Shown: positions 1-7,300 of the stretch, piece after piece | How positions within the stretch are numbered: the first letter of the stretch is position 1 | Layout: every line of letters begins with the position of its first letter | Source of the DNA: Novosphingobium sp. | Lineage (GTDB): Bacteria > Pseudomonadota > Alphaproteobacteria > Sphingomonadales > Sphingomonadaceae | NCBI RefSeq assembly: GCF_027489515.1 | Contig: NZ_JAIXZS010000009.1 | Location: 1 to 34,900 of the forward strand | DNA length: 34,900 nucleotides | Reading direction: 5' to 3' | The notes under the pieces: model-generated | Told to the model about the DNA's origin: nothing | What the model saw: the letters and a program-made list of their open reading frames with translations, nothing else | The model's database searches: none | Position numbers and translations under genes: made by a program

Positions 1-107
1 ACCATCGTGAGGTGCTGCCACTTGCCCTTGGGATCGGTGAAGCGCAGATCAACCCATTCGATTTCCTCGTCCTTGATGCGAGCGAGAATTTCCTTTGCAG
101 TAGCCAT
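1..107 (-). CDS. glnA: Glutamine synthetase type I, N-terminal fragment (cut by window edge)
   Basis: This is the first 35 codons of glutamine synthetase, which makes glutamine from glutamate, ammonia and ATP in the cytoplasm. The translation starts MATAKEILARIKDEE and continues through EWVDLRFTDPKGKWQHLTM, the conserved N-terminal beta-Grasp start of GlnA. The ATG at 107-105 is preceded by AAAGGA (about 113-118), a good ribosome binding site. The rest of the gene lies beyond base 1. The gene is 117 nt downstream of glnB on the same strand, the usual alphaproteobacterial glnB-glnA arrangement, so co-transcription is likely. In this group GlnA activity is normally also controlled by adenylylation, but the site is outside the window. 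Confidence 0.93.
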   Translation of the reverse strand, partial: MATAKEILARIKDEEIEWVDLRFTDPKGKWQHLTM

Positions 108-224
108 CGCTGGTCCTTTAACTGGCCCCGGCCCATGCAGGGGCGCTCAGTGAACGAAACTGGGTTTCACAAGTCTGGAGACGCTGCCGGCCCGCAGCCG
201 CCCCCGGTTGAAATTGATCGGATA

Positions 225-650
<426 letters not shown>

Positions 651-653
651 CTA

Positions 654-670
654 TCCAAGAATCGTGCCAC
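654..670 (-). promoter_or_regulatory. Candidate sigma-54 promoter for glnB-glnA
   Basis: Read on the minus strand this is GTGGCACGATTCTTGGA. It matches the RpoN consensus YTGGCACGRNNNTTGCW closely: a perfect TGGCACG -24 element and correct spacing. The exception is the -12 dinucleotide, which is GG instead of GC, and that could weaken it. It lies about 90 nt upstream of the glnB start. Both the position and the target gene fit a nitrogen-regulated promoter. Presence of rpoN in this genome cannot be seen here. Confidence 0.5.
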
Positions 671-796
671 GCGGATCTAGCGCTTCACTAGGACAGGAAT
701 GGGCGGCGCGAAAGCAGGAAATCCGCCGCTCCGGCAAGAATGCAAGGCCCGCACGCGGCTGCGCATTGCGCAAGTTGCGCGTGAACGACCGATTGC

Positions 797-813
797 TGCA
801 CAAGTTTTGCGCA
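797..813 (-). promoter_or_regulatory. Possible NtrC-type enhancer dyad upstream of glnB
   Basis: The plus-strand sequence TGCAC-N7-GCGCA has the dyad shape of NtrC upstream activating sites (TGCAC-N7-GTGCA), with one mismatch in the right half-site. It sits about 140 bp upstream of the candidate sigma-54 promoter, within the usual enhancer distance. This is a single weak match supported mainly by context. Confidence 0.3.
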
Positions 814-817
814 AAGT

Positions 818-836
818 CTGCCTGATTTTTAGGCAG
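818..836 (-). terminator. Weak hairpin just downstream of map
   Basis: A perfect 6-bp stem CTGCCT/AGGCAG with a 7-nt loop lies about 12 nt past the map stop codon. On the minus strand it is followed by ACTTT rather than a real U-tract. It could end part of the map transcript before the separate glnB promoter. The short stem and poor U-run make this uncertain. Confidence 0.3.
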
Positions 837-847
837 GTAGCCTGATT

Positions 848-1681
848 TCAGCCCGCGTAGGGCGGGCGGTGCTGCCCGGCCGGGCTCAGGGTGAAGATCT
901 CGCAGCCCGTCTCGGTCACGCCGATCGAATGCTCGAACTGCGCAGAGAGCGAGCGGTCGCGCGTTACCGCCGTCCAGCCATCATCGAGGAGCTTCACCCC
1001 TGCCTTGCCGAGGTTGATCATCGGCTCGATCGTGAAGAACATGCCGGGCTTCAGCTCCGGCCCAGTGCCCTTGTGCGCGGCGTGGATCACCTCGGGCGCA
1101 TCGTGAAACAGGCGCCCCAAGCCGTGCCCGCAGAATTCGCGGACCACGCCGTAGCGGTGGCGTTCGGCATGGGCCTGGATCGCCGCGCCGATATCGCCGA
1201 GCCGCGCGCCGGGCTTCACCTGCTCAATGCCGATCATCAGGCATTCGTAGGTCACGTCCACGAGCCGCTTCGCTTTGAGCGCCACATCGCCGACAAGGTA
1301 CATGCGGCTGGAATCGCCGTGCCAGCCATCGAGCAGCGGGGTGACGTCGATATTGACGATATCGCCTTCGCGCAGGATGCGGGCTTCGGACGGTATGCCG
1401 TGGCACACCACATGGTTGATCGAGACGCAGCACGAATGGGTATAGCCGCGGTAGCCGAGCGTGGCAGGCACCGCGCCGCCATCGAGCGTCATCTGCCGCA
1501 CGACATCATCGATTGCGGCGGTGGAGACGCCGGGCTGGACCATCGGCACCAGCGCATCAAGGATTTCGGCGGCAAGGCGCCCGGCCTTGCGCATGCCTTC
1601 AAAGCCTGCAGGGCCATGCAGCTTGATCGTGCCGTCGCGCGGCATCACATCGGTTTCATCAGCGATTACATAGTCGGTCAT
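848..1681 (-). CDS. map: Type I methionine aminopeptidase
   Basis: This cytoplasmic dinuclear metalloenzyme removes the initiator methionine from nascent proteins. The metal ligands can all be placed: Asp112 in VNIDV, Asp123 in WHGDSS, His186 in CGHGLGR, Glu219 in FTIEP and Glu250 in QFEHS, plus the conserved His94 in VCHGIP. From the ATG at 1681 the product is 277 aa, normal for the family. An in-frame ATG at 1690 (three residues longer, with GGGACA upstream) is an equally possible start. The longer open frame to 1765 would run into the upstream lipoprotein gene, so I reject it. The gene follows the lipoprotein gene after 28 nt and is probably in the same transcript. Confidence 0.95.
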   Translation of the reverse strand: MTDYVIADETDVMPRDGTIKLHGPAGFEGMRKAGRLAAEILDALVPMVQPGVSTAAIDDVVRQMTLDGGAVPATLGYRGYTHSCCVSINHVVCHGIPSEARILREGDIVNIDVTPLLDGWHGDSSRMYLVGDVALKAKRLVDVTYECLMIGIEQVKPGARLGDIGAAIQAHAERHRYGVVREFCGHGLGRLFHDAPEVIHAAHKGTGPELKPGMFFTIEPMINLGKAGVKLLDDGWTAVTRDRSLSAQFEHSIGVTETGCEIFTLSPAGQHRPPYAG

Positions 1682-1718
1682 CCCGCCCATGTAGCGTGTC
1701 TTGTCCCGAATTGCGAGA

Positions 1719-2570
1719 TCACTGGGCCATAAAGGCGGCCTTGTATTCGGGTTTGGCGGCAGCAATCACCGCAGCAGTCACGGGCAGGGTCACTTCATAG
1801 CTGCCTTCCGCGTAGGGACCGGCATTGTAGGGGGCAACGAGGAAACCGATACGATCGAAACCCTTGCGACCTTTCGATCCGAGGATCACGGTCTGCTCGG
1901 TCGGATCGATGCACGTGTTGAACTCGTCTTCAGGATCGCCAAGCTGCGCGCCTTCGCGCTTCTTCGCGCGCTGGCGCTGCAGTTCGGCGCAGAACGCCTT
2001 CAGCACCGCCGCTTTCAGCGCCGCCTTCGAGGTGAAAAGGTCGGCTGCGGCGCGCTTCTGGTTCGGTGTCTTGTCCCACAGGAACGCGTCGAAGCCGTAA
2101 TTGGGGTGCGCGCCGCCGGTGTAGCTGCCGACCAGCGTCGACAGGCTGAGCCAGCCAGGCAGGTCGGTCACCACCTGCCAGTTGCTCGTGGCGGTATAGG
2201 CGTTGAAGGGATAACCGCCCGCCATGGCAGCCTCACGCCCCTCCTTGGCATCGGCGACGAGCGCGGCCTTGGTGCGGCCGAGATCGGCCTCCAGCCAGTC
2301 GCGCAGATCAGGAATGGCAGCGGCTTCGATCGGATAGCTGTAATCGAACTCGTAGAGGTCGGTCTTCTCGGAGACCTTGCGTGCGGCGGCGGTCTGGCTG
2401 GGCGGCACGGGTGCTGGCACTGGTACGGCGGTGCTTGCCGAAGGCGCGATGGTCGGAGGTGTATCCGTGGAGCTTGTCTGCTGGCAGGCAGCGAGGGTCA
2501 GCAAGGGGACCAGCATGGGCGCGAGCAGCAGGATCGCGGTCTTGGCCTTAGGGGCAGGCAGGCGGTTCAT
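1719..2570 (-). CDS. Predicted lipoprotein with DUF4163/DUF3298-type domain
   Basis: This 283-residue envelope protein has no known enzymatic function that I can assign. The N-terminus (MNRLPAPKAK, then a hydrophobic stretch of Leu, Ala and Pro) ends in the lipobox LAAC, so Cys29 should be lipidated. A Thr/Pro/Ala-rich linker follows. The folded part includes DYSYP near the start, then TGGAHPNYG, and FLVAPYNAGPYAEGSYEVTLP near the C-terminus. These resemble DUF4163 followed by DUF3298, domains seen in PdaC/RsiV-like proteins. I chose the ATG at 2570 because AGAGGA lies 7 nt upstream and it gives a perfect lipoprotein signal; the frame stays open to 2756 but that part is unlikely to be translated. 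The gene is divergent from the aminopeptidase gene (51 nt) and 28 nt upstream of map. Confidence 0.8.
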   Translation of the reverse strand: MNRLPAPKAKTAILLLAPMLVPLLTLAACQQTSSTDTPPTIAPSASTAVPVPAPVPPSQTAAARKVSEKTDLYEFDYSYPIEAAAIPDLRDWLEADLGRTKAALVADAKEGREAAMAGGYPFNAYTATSNWQVVTDLPGWLSLSTLVGSYTGGAHPNYGFDAFLWDKTPNQKRAAADLFTSKAALKAAVLKAFCAELQRQRAKKREGAQLGDPEDEFNTCIDPTEQTVILGSKGRKGFDRIGFLVAPYNAGPYAEGSYEVTLPVTAAVIAAAKPEYKAAFMAQ

Positions 2571-2621
2571 GCAGTTTCCTCTCGCACTCGCCGCGAAGCT
2601 GCGGCAAGGATCACGGCCACG

Positions 2622-4031
2622 ATGAACCAGCTTGATGCACTGATCCAGCCCGATCGCGGCCAGAAGGCCATACCGCTCCATTTGACCGACAAGGCGAGCC
2701 TGCCAGGCTGGCTGGCGGCCCTGACTGCCGCACAGCGTGCGGTGCTCGCCGGGCAAGGCTTCGAAGGCGGTGCGGGGGAAACCGCGATCGTGCCGGATGC
2801 GGCCGGGGCGGGCGAGGGCTGGTTCGCGATTGGCGGCGTTGCCGATCCGGCGAAGCTTTCAAGCTGGTGCCTTGCGCCGCTGGCCGACCGGCTCCCCGCC
2901 GGGACATACCGACTTGCCAATCCCGGCGCGGAAGGGCCTGCGCTGATCGGCTGGCGGCTCGCGCAGTACCGCTTTGACCGTTATCGCAGCGAGCCCTCGG
3001 ACAAAGGCGCGCGCCTTCTGCTGACAGGAGCCCTCGGCGCCATGAACGCGGCGCTGGCCGAGGCCGATGCGGTCATCCGCGTGCGCGATCTCGTCAATAC
3101 GCCGGCGGAGGACATGGGGCCGGCGCAGCTCGAAGCGGAAGCCCGCGCGCTGGCCAAGGCGCACCATGCCACGATCCATGTCGTCTCCGGCGATGCGCTG
3201 GAGCGCGATTATCCGATGGTCCACGCGGTGGGCCGCGCAGCGGCACGCAGCCATGCGCCCCGGCTGATCGAGATCGAATGGGGCGATCCGGCGCACCCGC
3301 GCCTCGCCATTGTGGGCAAGGGCGTGTGCTTCGATTCCGGCGGGCTCGACATGAAGCCAAGCTCCGCCATGGCGCTCATGAAGAAGGACATGGGCGGCGC
3401 CGCCCACGCCTTGGCATTGGCGGGCCTTGTCATGGGGGCAGACCTGCCGGTGCGGCTTCACGTGCTGGTCCCGGCGGTGGAGAATGCGGTTTCGGGCAAT
3501 GCCTTCCGCCCCGGCGATGTGCTGCGCTCGCGCGCCGGGCTATCGGTCGAGATCACCAATACCGATGCCGAAGGCCGCCTCGTGCTTGGCGATGCGCTGG
3601 TCCGCGCCTGCGAAACGAAGCCCGAACTGCTGATCGACTTCGCGACGCTGACGGGCGCGGCGCGCGTGGCGCTCGGGCCCGATCTTCCCGCAATGTTTGC
3701 GCGGACGGACGAAACAGCGAACGGCCTGCTCTCTGCCGGTCTCGAGCGCGATGACCCGTGCTGGCGACTGCCGCTCCACGACGGCTACCGCGAGATGCTG
3801 AAATCGGATGTGGCGGACCTGCAGAACAGCCCCTCGGGCGGGTTCGCCGGGGCGACCGTGGCGGCGCTGTTCCTCGACCGGTTTGTGGCCGAAGGGGTGG
3901 ACTGGGCACACTTCGACACCTTCGCCTGGCGCCCTGCCGCCAAGCCCGGCCGGCCCAAGGGCGGCGAGGCGCTGGGCCTGCGCGCAGCCTGGGGCCTCAT
4001 CCTGTCGCGCTTTGCCCGAACCGCCGCGTGA
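2622..4031 (+). CDS. Leucyl aminopeptidase, M17 family
   Basis: This is a cytosolic dizinc exopeptidase of 469 aa that removes N-terminal residues from peptides. The M17 catalytic core is complete: VGKGVCFDSGG (Lys233, Asp238), KKDMGGA (Asp256) and the family signature NTDAEGRL (Asp315, Glu317, Arg319). The N-terminal part is shorter and more divergent than in E. coli PepA and is closer to the PepB-like or sphingomonad type, so I leave the symbol empty. The ATG at 2622 has AAGGA about 11 nt upstream; the frame is open far upstream, but that part is antisense to the lipoprotein gene. The SH3 protein gene follows within about 10 nt and argC comes next, so the three are probably co-transcribed. 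Confidence 0.92.
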   Translation: MNQLDALIQPDRGQKAIPLHLTDKASLPGWLAALTAAQRAVLAGQGFEGGAGETAIVPDAAGAGEGWFAIGGVADPAKLSSWCLAPLADRLPAGTYRLANPGAEGPALIGWRLAQYRFDRYRSEPSDKGARLLLTGALGAMNAALAEADAVIRVRDLVNTPAEDMGPAQLEAEARALAKAHHATIHVVSGDALERDYPMVHAVGRAAARSHAPRLIEIEWGDPAHPRLAIVGKGVCFDSGGLDMKPSSAMALMKKDMGGAAHALALAGLVMGADLPVRLHVLVPAVENAVSGNAFRPGDVLRSRAGLSVEITNTDAEGRLVLGDALVRACETKPELLIDFATLTGAARVALGPDLPAMFARTDETANGLLSAGLERDDPCWRLPLHDGYREMLKSDVADLQNSPSGGFAGATVAALFLDRFVAEGVDWAHFDTFAWRPAAKPGRPKGGEALGLRAAWGLILSRFARTAA

Positions 4032-4041
4032 GCCACACGCC

Positions 4042-4446
4042 TTGAACCCTGAGCCCGATGCCTCTAAGCGCCCGGCTTTCGCCTTTGCCGGAAAGCCTGA
4101 CGTGACCGATCTGATCGAGACGAGCCTGAAGACGTCGCATGCGCTGACGGGGCCTGCGCCCAAGTTCGTTGCAGAGGCGCATACCCGCGCGGTGCGCGGC
4201 GATCTGGCGCATGTGCGCTATGCCGGGCAGGTCTTCGTCTCGCACTATGCCGTGCCGATGCCCCGCACGGTGGGCGCGGCCGGGGCGACCCTGCGCAACG
4301 CAGGCCGCGAGGATGCCGACGCGCTCGGCACGCTGGCGGCGGGCGAGACCTTCAACCTGCTCGATGCGGTGGGCGGCTGGGGCTGGGGACAGCAGGGCGA
4401 GGATGGCCTCGTCGGCTATCTCCCGCTGACGGCGCTGGAGCCATGA
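4042..4446 (+). CDS. Small SH3-domain protein, like the N-terminal part of NlpC/P60 (C40) peptidases
   Basis: This product of about 134 aa has no signal peptide. It contains a bacterial SH3-like fold: RGDLAHVRYAGQVFV, HYAVPMP, a GETFNLLDAVGGWGWGQ strand set and the closing LVGYLPLTALEP. The same layout forms the N-terminal module of C40 (NlpC/P60) cell-wall peptidases, but no Cys-His catalytic domain follows: the frame stops straight after the SH3 domain. The start is uncertain. A TTG at 4042 lies 10 nt after the aminopeptidase stop, and a GTG at 4102 has GGAAAG 6 nt upstream; no ATG fits. The stop overlaps the argC start (ATGA). Function is unknown; peptide or peptidoglycan binding is a guess from the fold. 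Confidence 0.72.
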   Translation: MNPEPDASKRPAFAFAGKPDVTDLIETSLKTSHALTGPAPKFVAEAHTRAVRGDLAHVRYAGQVFVSHYAVPMPRTVGAAGATLRNAGREDADALGTLAAGETFNLLDAVGGWGWGQQGEDGLVGYLPLTALEP

Positions 4447-5366
4447 CCGTTCAGGTCTTCATCGACGGCGCGGCGGGCACCACCGGCCTCGAGATCGCAG
4501 ACCGGCTCGCGGGCAGAAGCGAATTCAGCCTGATCGCGCTGAACGATGCCGAGCGCAAGGATGCCGGCGCGCGCGCCGCGGCGCTGAACGCGGCCGATGT
4601 CGCGATCCTGTGCCTGCCCGATGATGCCGCGCGCGAGGCAGTCTCGCTCATCACCAATGACAAGACCCGCGTGATCGACGCCTCGACCGCGCACCGCGTG
4701 GCGCCGGGCTGGACTTATGGTTTTCCGGAGATCGTCGGCCGCGAGGCGGTGGCGCAGGCCAAGCGGGTCTCGAACCCCGGCTGCTATCCCACCGGCTTTC
4801 TCGGCCTCCTCGTGCCGCTGCTGCGCGCCGGGCTGCTGCCGGCGGACTGGCCTTACACGGTGAACGCGGTCTCCGGCTATTCGGGCGGTGGCAAGGCGCT
4901 GATCGCGCGCTTCGAGGACGATCCGGATATCGCCTTCCGCGCCTATGGTCTCGGCCTTGGCCACAAACACGTGGCGGAGATGCAAGGCCACGCTGGCCTG
5001 ATCCACGCCCCGATCTTCGCGCCCGCCGTAATCCCTGCCCATCGTGGCATGGTCGTCGAAGTGCCCGTGCCGCTCGCCGCAATGCCCGGTGCTGCAGCGC
5101 CCGATGCGCTGCGCGAGGCGCTTGCAGCATTCTATGAAGGCAGCCCGCTGGTCCGCGTGCTGGACGGGGTGCCCGATGAACTGCTGCTGCGCCGCTCTGA
5201 TGCGCCGCGTGACGGGCTCGACCTCTATGTCTTCGGCAGCAAGGACGGCACGCAGGCGCGCCTCGTCGCGCTGCTCGACAACCTCGGCAAGGGCGCCAGC
5301 GGCGCGGCGGTGCAAAGCCTCAACCTGATGAGCGGTCTGCCTGAAACCGCAGGCCTGCGCCTCTAA
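4443..5366 (+). CDS. argC: N-acetyl-gamma-glutamyl-phosphate reductase (short, type 2)
   Basis: This enzyme catalyses the third step of arginine biosynthesis, the NADPH-dependent reduction of N-acetylglutamyl phosphate to the semialdehyde in the cytoplasm. The 307-aa length is that of the short ArgC type common in alphaproteobacteria. The N-terminal nucleotide-binding loop reads DGAAGTTGLEI. The catalytic Cys114 lies in VSNPGCYPTG. The conserved HKHVAEM and HRGM segments carry the usual histidines. The ATG overlaps the preceding stop as ATGA, so translation is coupled to the SH3 protein gene. No other arg gene is present in the window. Confidence 0.95.
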   Translation: MTVQVFIDGAAGTTGLEIADRLAGRSEFSLIALNDAERKDAGARAAALNAADVAILCLPDDAAREAVSLITNDKTRVIDASTAHRVAPGWTYGFPEIVGREAVAQAKRVSNPGCYPTGFLGLLVPLLRAGLLPADWPYTVNAVSGYSGGGKALIARFEDDPDIAFRAYGLGLGHKHVAEMQGHAGLIHAPIFAPAVIPAHRGMVVEVPVPLAAMPGAAAPDALREALAAFYEGSPLVRVLDGVPDELLLRRSDAPRDGLDLYVFGSKDGTQARLVALLDNLGKGASGAAVQSLNLMSGLPETAGLRL

Positions 5367-5440
5367 GGCCGTATTGCCATAGCCGCCCAATTCCCCCTTC
5401 CTGCCGATCCAAATCTGGTTGGTGATGGGAAGACTTGCTG

Positions 5441-5935
5441 ATGTGGCCTGAACCCGATCCCGTCCTGCCCGGGCAGGAAAGCGTGTGGGACTATCCCCGC
5501 CCCGCCGTGGCGCGGCTCTGCACCGCGCATGTGGTGATCGAACATGGCGGCCGGATCATTGCCGATACCTGCCGCTCGGTGCAGACGCTCGAGACCAGCC
5601 ATCCGCCAAGCTACTACATCCATCCCGACGACATCGCGCCGGGGGTGCTGCGGCGCGCTGCCGGTTCCTCGATGTGCGAATGGAAAGGCGCGGCGGTCTA
5701 TTGGGATGTGGTGGTGGAGGGCGTGGTCCTGCCGCAGGTCGGCTGGAGTTATCCGAGCCCAACCCGCGGCTTCCTCGCGCTCAAGGATCATGTCGCCTTT
5801 TATGCCGCGCCGTTTGCCCGGTGCAGCGTGGACGGCGAGACGGTGATTCCCCAGCCGGGCGCATTCTATGGCGGATGGATCACGAGCACGGTGGCCGGGC
5901 CCTTCAAGGGCGGACCCGGCAGCCGGGGCTGGTAG
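5441..5935 (+). CDS. DUF427 domain protein
   Basis: This 164-residue cytoplasmic protein belongs to the DUF427 family. The first half has VIEHGGRIIADT, a Tyr-rich PPSYYIHPDDI segment and CEWKGAAVYWDV. The C-terminal half has YPSPTRGFLALKDHVAFYA and ends with FYGGWIT. These are the typical DUF427 features. The biochemical role of the family is unsettled. The ATG at 5441 follows GGGAAG at a good distance; a TTG two codons earlier is less likely. The gene starts 74 nt after argC on the same strand and converges with the phosphodiesterase gene, with only 3 nt between the stops. Confidence 0.85.
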   Translation: MWPEPDPVLPGQESVWDYPRPAVARLCTAHVVIEHGGRIIADTCRSVQTLETSHPPSYYIHPDDIAPGVLRRAAGSSMCEWKGAAVYWDVVVEGVVLPQVGWSYPSPTRGFLALKDHVAFYAAPFARCSVDGETVIPQPGAFYGGWITSTVAGPFKGGPGSRGW

Positions 5936-5938
5936 GCG

Positions 5939-7300
5939 CTACTTCGCCAGATCGATCGCCGGCTTCTCCGCATCCGGCAGCACGCCGCCCATCAGCCTTG
6001 CCAGTGTCGGCGCAATCGCGCGCATGTCGATTTCGCCAAGCTTGCGCGCCTTCGGGATGCCCTTGCCCATGATCATGAAGGTCGAGCGCATCTCGGGCGT
6101 GGCCGGGAAGTAGCCGTGCATGCCCTTGACCGGCGAGGGGAAGGCCAGTGGCAGATTGCCGTTCACGAATGGTCCGGCAACTGCGCCCAGCTTGAGGTTC
6201 ACGTAGAAGCTCGCCTCGGGATTGCCGCCCAGCGCCTTGGTCTGCGCAGCATCGATCACCTGATCGATCTTCGCAGCAGGGTCCGCGGCCAGCTTGTCCA
6301 GCACCGCCTTCACCTTGGCCTTGAGCGCGGCATCATTCGGCCGGGCAAGGCGGATCGCGAAGGACCCGCCCGAGCCCCACGGCGTTGCATCCGCGCTGGC
6401 GATCTTGCCGTCCGGGCCGAGCGTGACGAGGCCCGCATCGATGAACGGGCGGTAGAGGTTGATCACGGTATCGACTGGCGCGAAGCCGTGGTCGCTGACA
6501 AGCGCGATCACCCCATCGGGATGTGCCTGCATTTCAGCAGCGACAAGATCACCGACGAGACCATCGAGCGTTTCCAGCACCGCATGCGACTGGGCCGAGC
6601 CGGGGCCGGTTTCGTGCTGCGTGTGATCGAGCGCGGCGAGGTACATCGTCATGAAGCCCGGCTTGTGCTTCGCGATCATCTCGGTCCCGAAGCGCGCGCG
6701 GTTGACGTCGGCCGGAAGGTCTTCCGCCTTGCCATCGGCATAGGGCACGCGCGCGGACTGTTCGAGTTCGCCCATAAGGCCGGGCGTGGAAACCGCATCG
6801 ACCAGGTGGCGATCATCCGGGTGGCCGGTGCGCCAGATCTGCGCGAGGTTCCACGTCACGTTCTTCGCCGCGACGGAGACGGGCCAGTGAACATTGCCGG
6901 TGGTGAGGCCGGCATCATGTGCCGCATCCCACAGCGTGCGGGCCTTGTCGTCCTGCGCATACCAGAACCAGCCGCCCTGGTTGATCTGCGTGGGATCGTA
7001 GGTGGTGTTGTTGACGATGCCGTGCCGGGCAGGCGCCACGCCGGTGATCAGCGTTGTGTGGCTGGGGTAGGTGACGGTCGGCAGCACACCGACCACGCCG
7101 GTCGCATAGGTCCCCTCGGCAAGGAACCGCCGCAGGTTGGGCACCTTGAGACCGCGCGCCTCGGCATCCTGCACATCGGCGGGCCGGAGCCCGTCGATGG
7201 AGATCAGAAGGACGGGAGCAGCGCGCGCTTCCCCTGCCAGAGCGGCGGAAGCCAGCGCAAGGGCGAGGGCCGGAAGAGCCCGGGGAAGCGCGCGGCGCAT
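5939..7300 (-). CDS. Secreted nucleotide pyrophosphatase/phosphodiesterase (alkaline phosphatase superfamily)
   Basis: This 453-aa periplasmic metallophosphoesterase starts with a Sec signal peptide (MRRALPRALP, Leu/Ala core, cleavage near GEARAA). The alkaline-phosphatase-like metal site is visible: Asp36 in SIDGLRP, the probable nucleophile Thr77 in PTVTYPSH, then LDHTQHE, VSDHGF and a final His in MHGYFP. This pattern is that of the NPP/autotaxin-type phosphodiesterase family, which splits nucleotide pyrophosphate or phosphodiester bonds. The substrate cannot be read from sequence. The ATG overlaps the stop of the TonB-dependent receptor gene by one base (TGATG), so the two are translated together and probably act on the same nutrient. 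Confidence 0.88.
   Translation of the reverse strand: MRRALPRALPALALALASAALAGEARAAPVLLISIDGLRPADVQDAEARGLKVPNLRRFLAEGTYATGVVGVLPTVTYPSHTTLITGVAPARHGIVNNTTYDPTQINQGGWFWYAQDDKARTLWDAAHDAGLTTGNVHWPVSVAAKNVTWNLAQIWRTGHPDDRHLVDAVSTPGLMGELEQSARVPYADGKAEDLPADVNRARFGTEMIAKHKPGFMTMYLAALDHTQHETGPGSAQSHAVLETLDGLVGDLVAAEMQAHPDGVIALVSDHGFAPVDTVINLYRPFIDAGLVTLGPDGKIASADATPWGSGGSFAIRLARPNDAALKAKVKAVLDKLAADPAAKIDQVIDAAQTKALGGNPEASFYVNLKLGAVAGPFVNGNLPLAFPSPVKGMHGYFPATPEMRSTFMIMGKGIPKARKLGEIDMRAIAPTLARLMGGVLPDAEKPAIDLAK

Noticed and set aside
1701..2621. Upstream extension of the M17 aminopeptidase frame, possible fusion protein
   Set aside because: The extension is antisense to the lipoprotein gene and has no recognisable domain. 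A good start with AAGGA lies at 2622.
5367..5440. Possible terminator after argC
   Set aside because: Only scattered GGC/GCC matches are present, with no stable stem or T-run.
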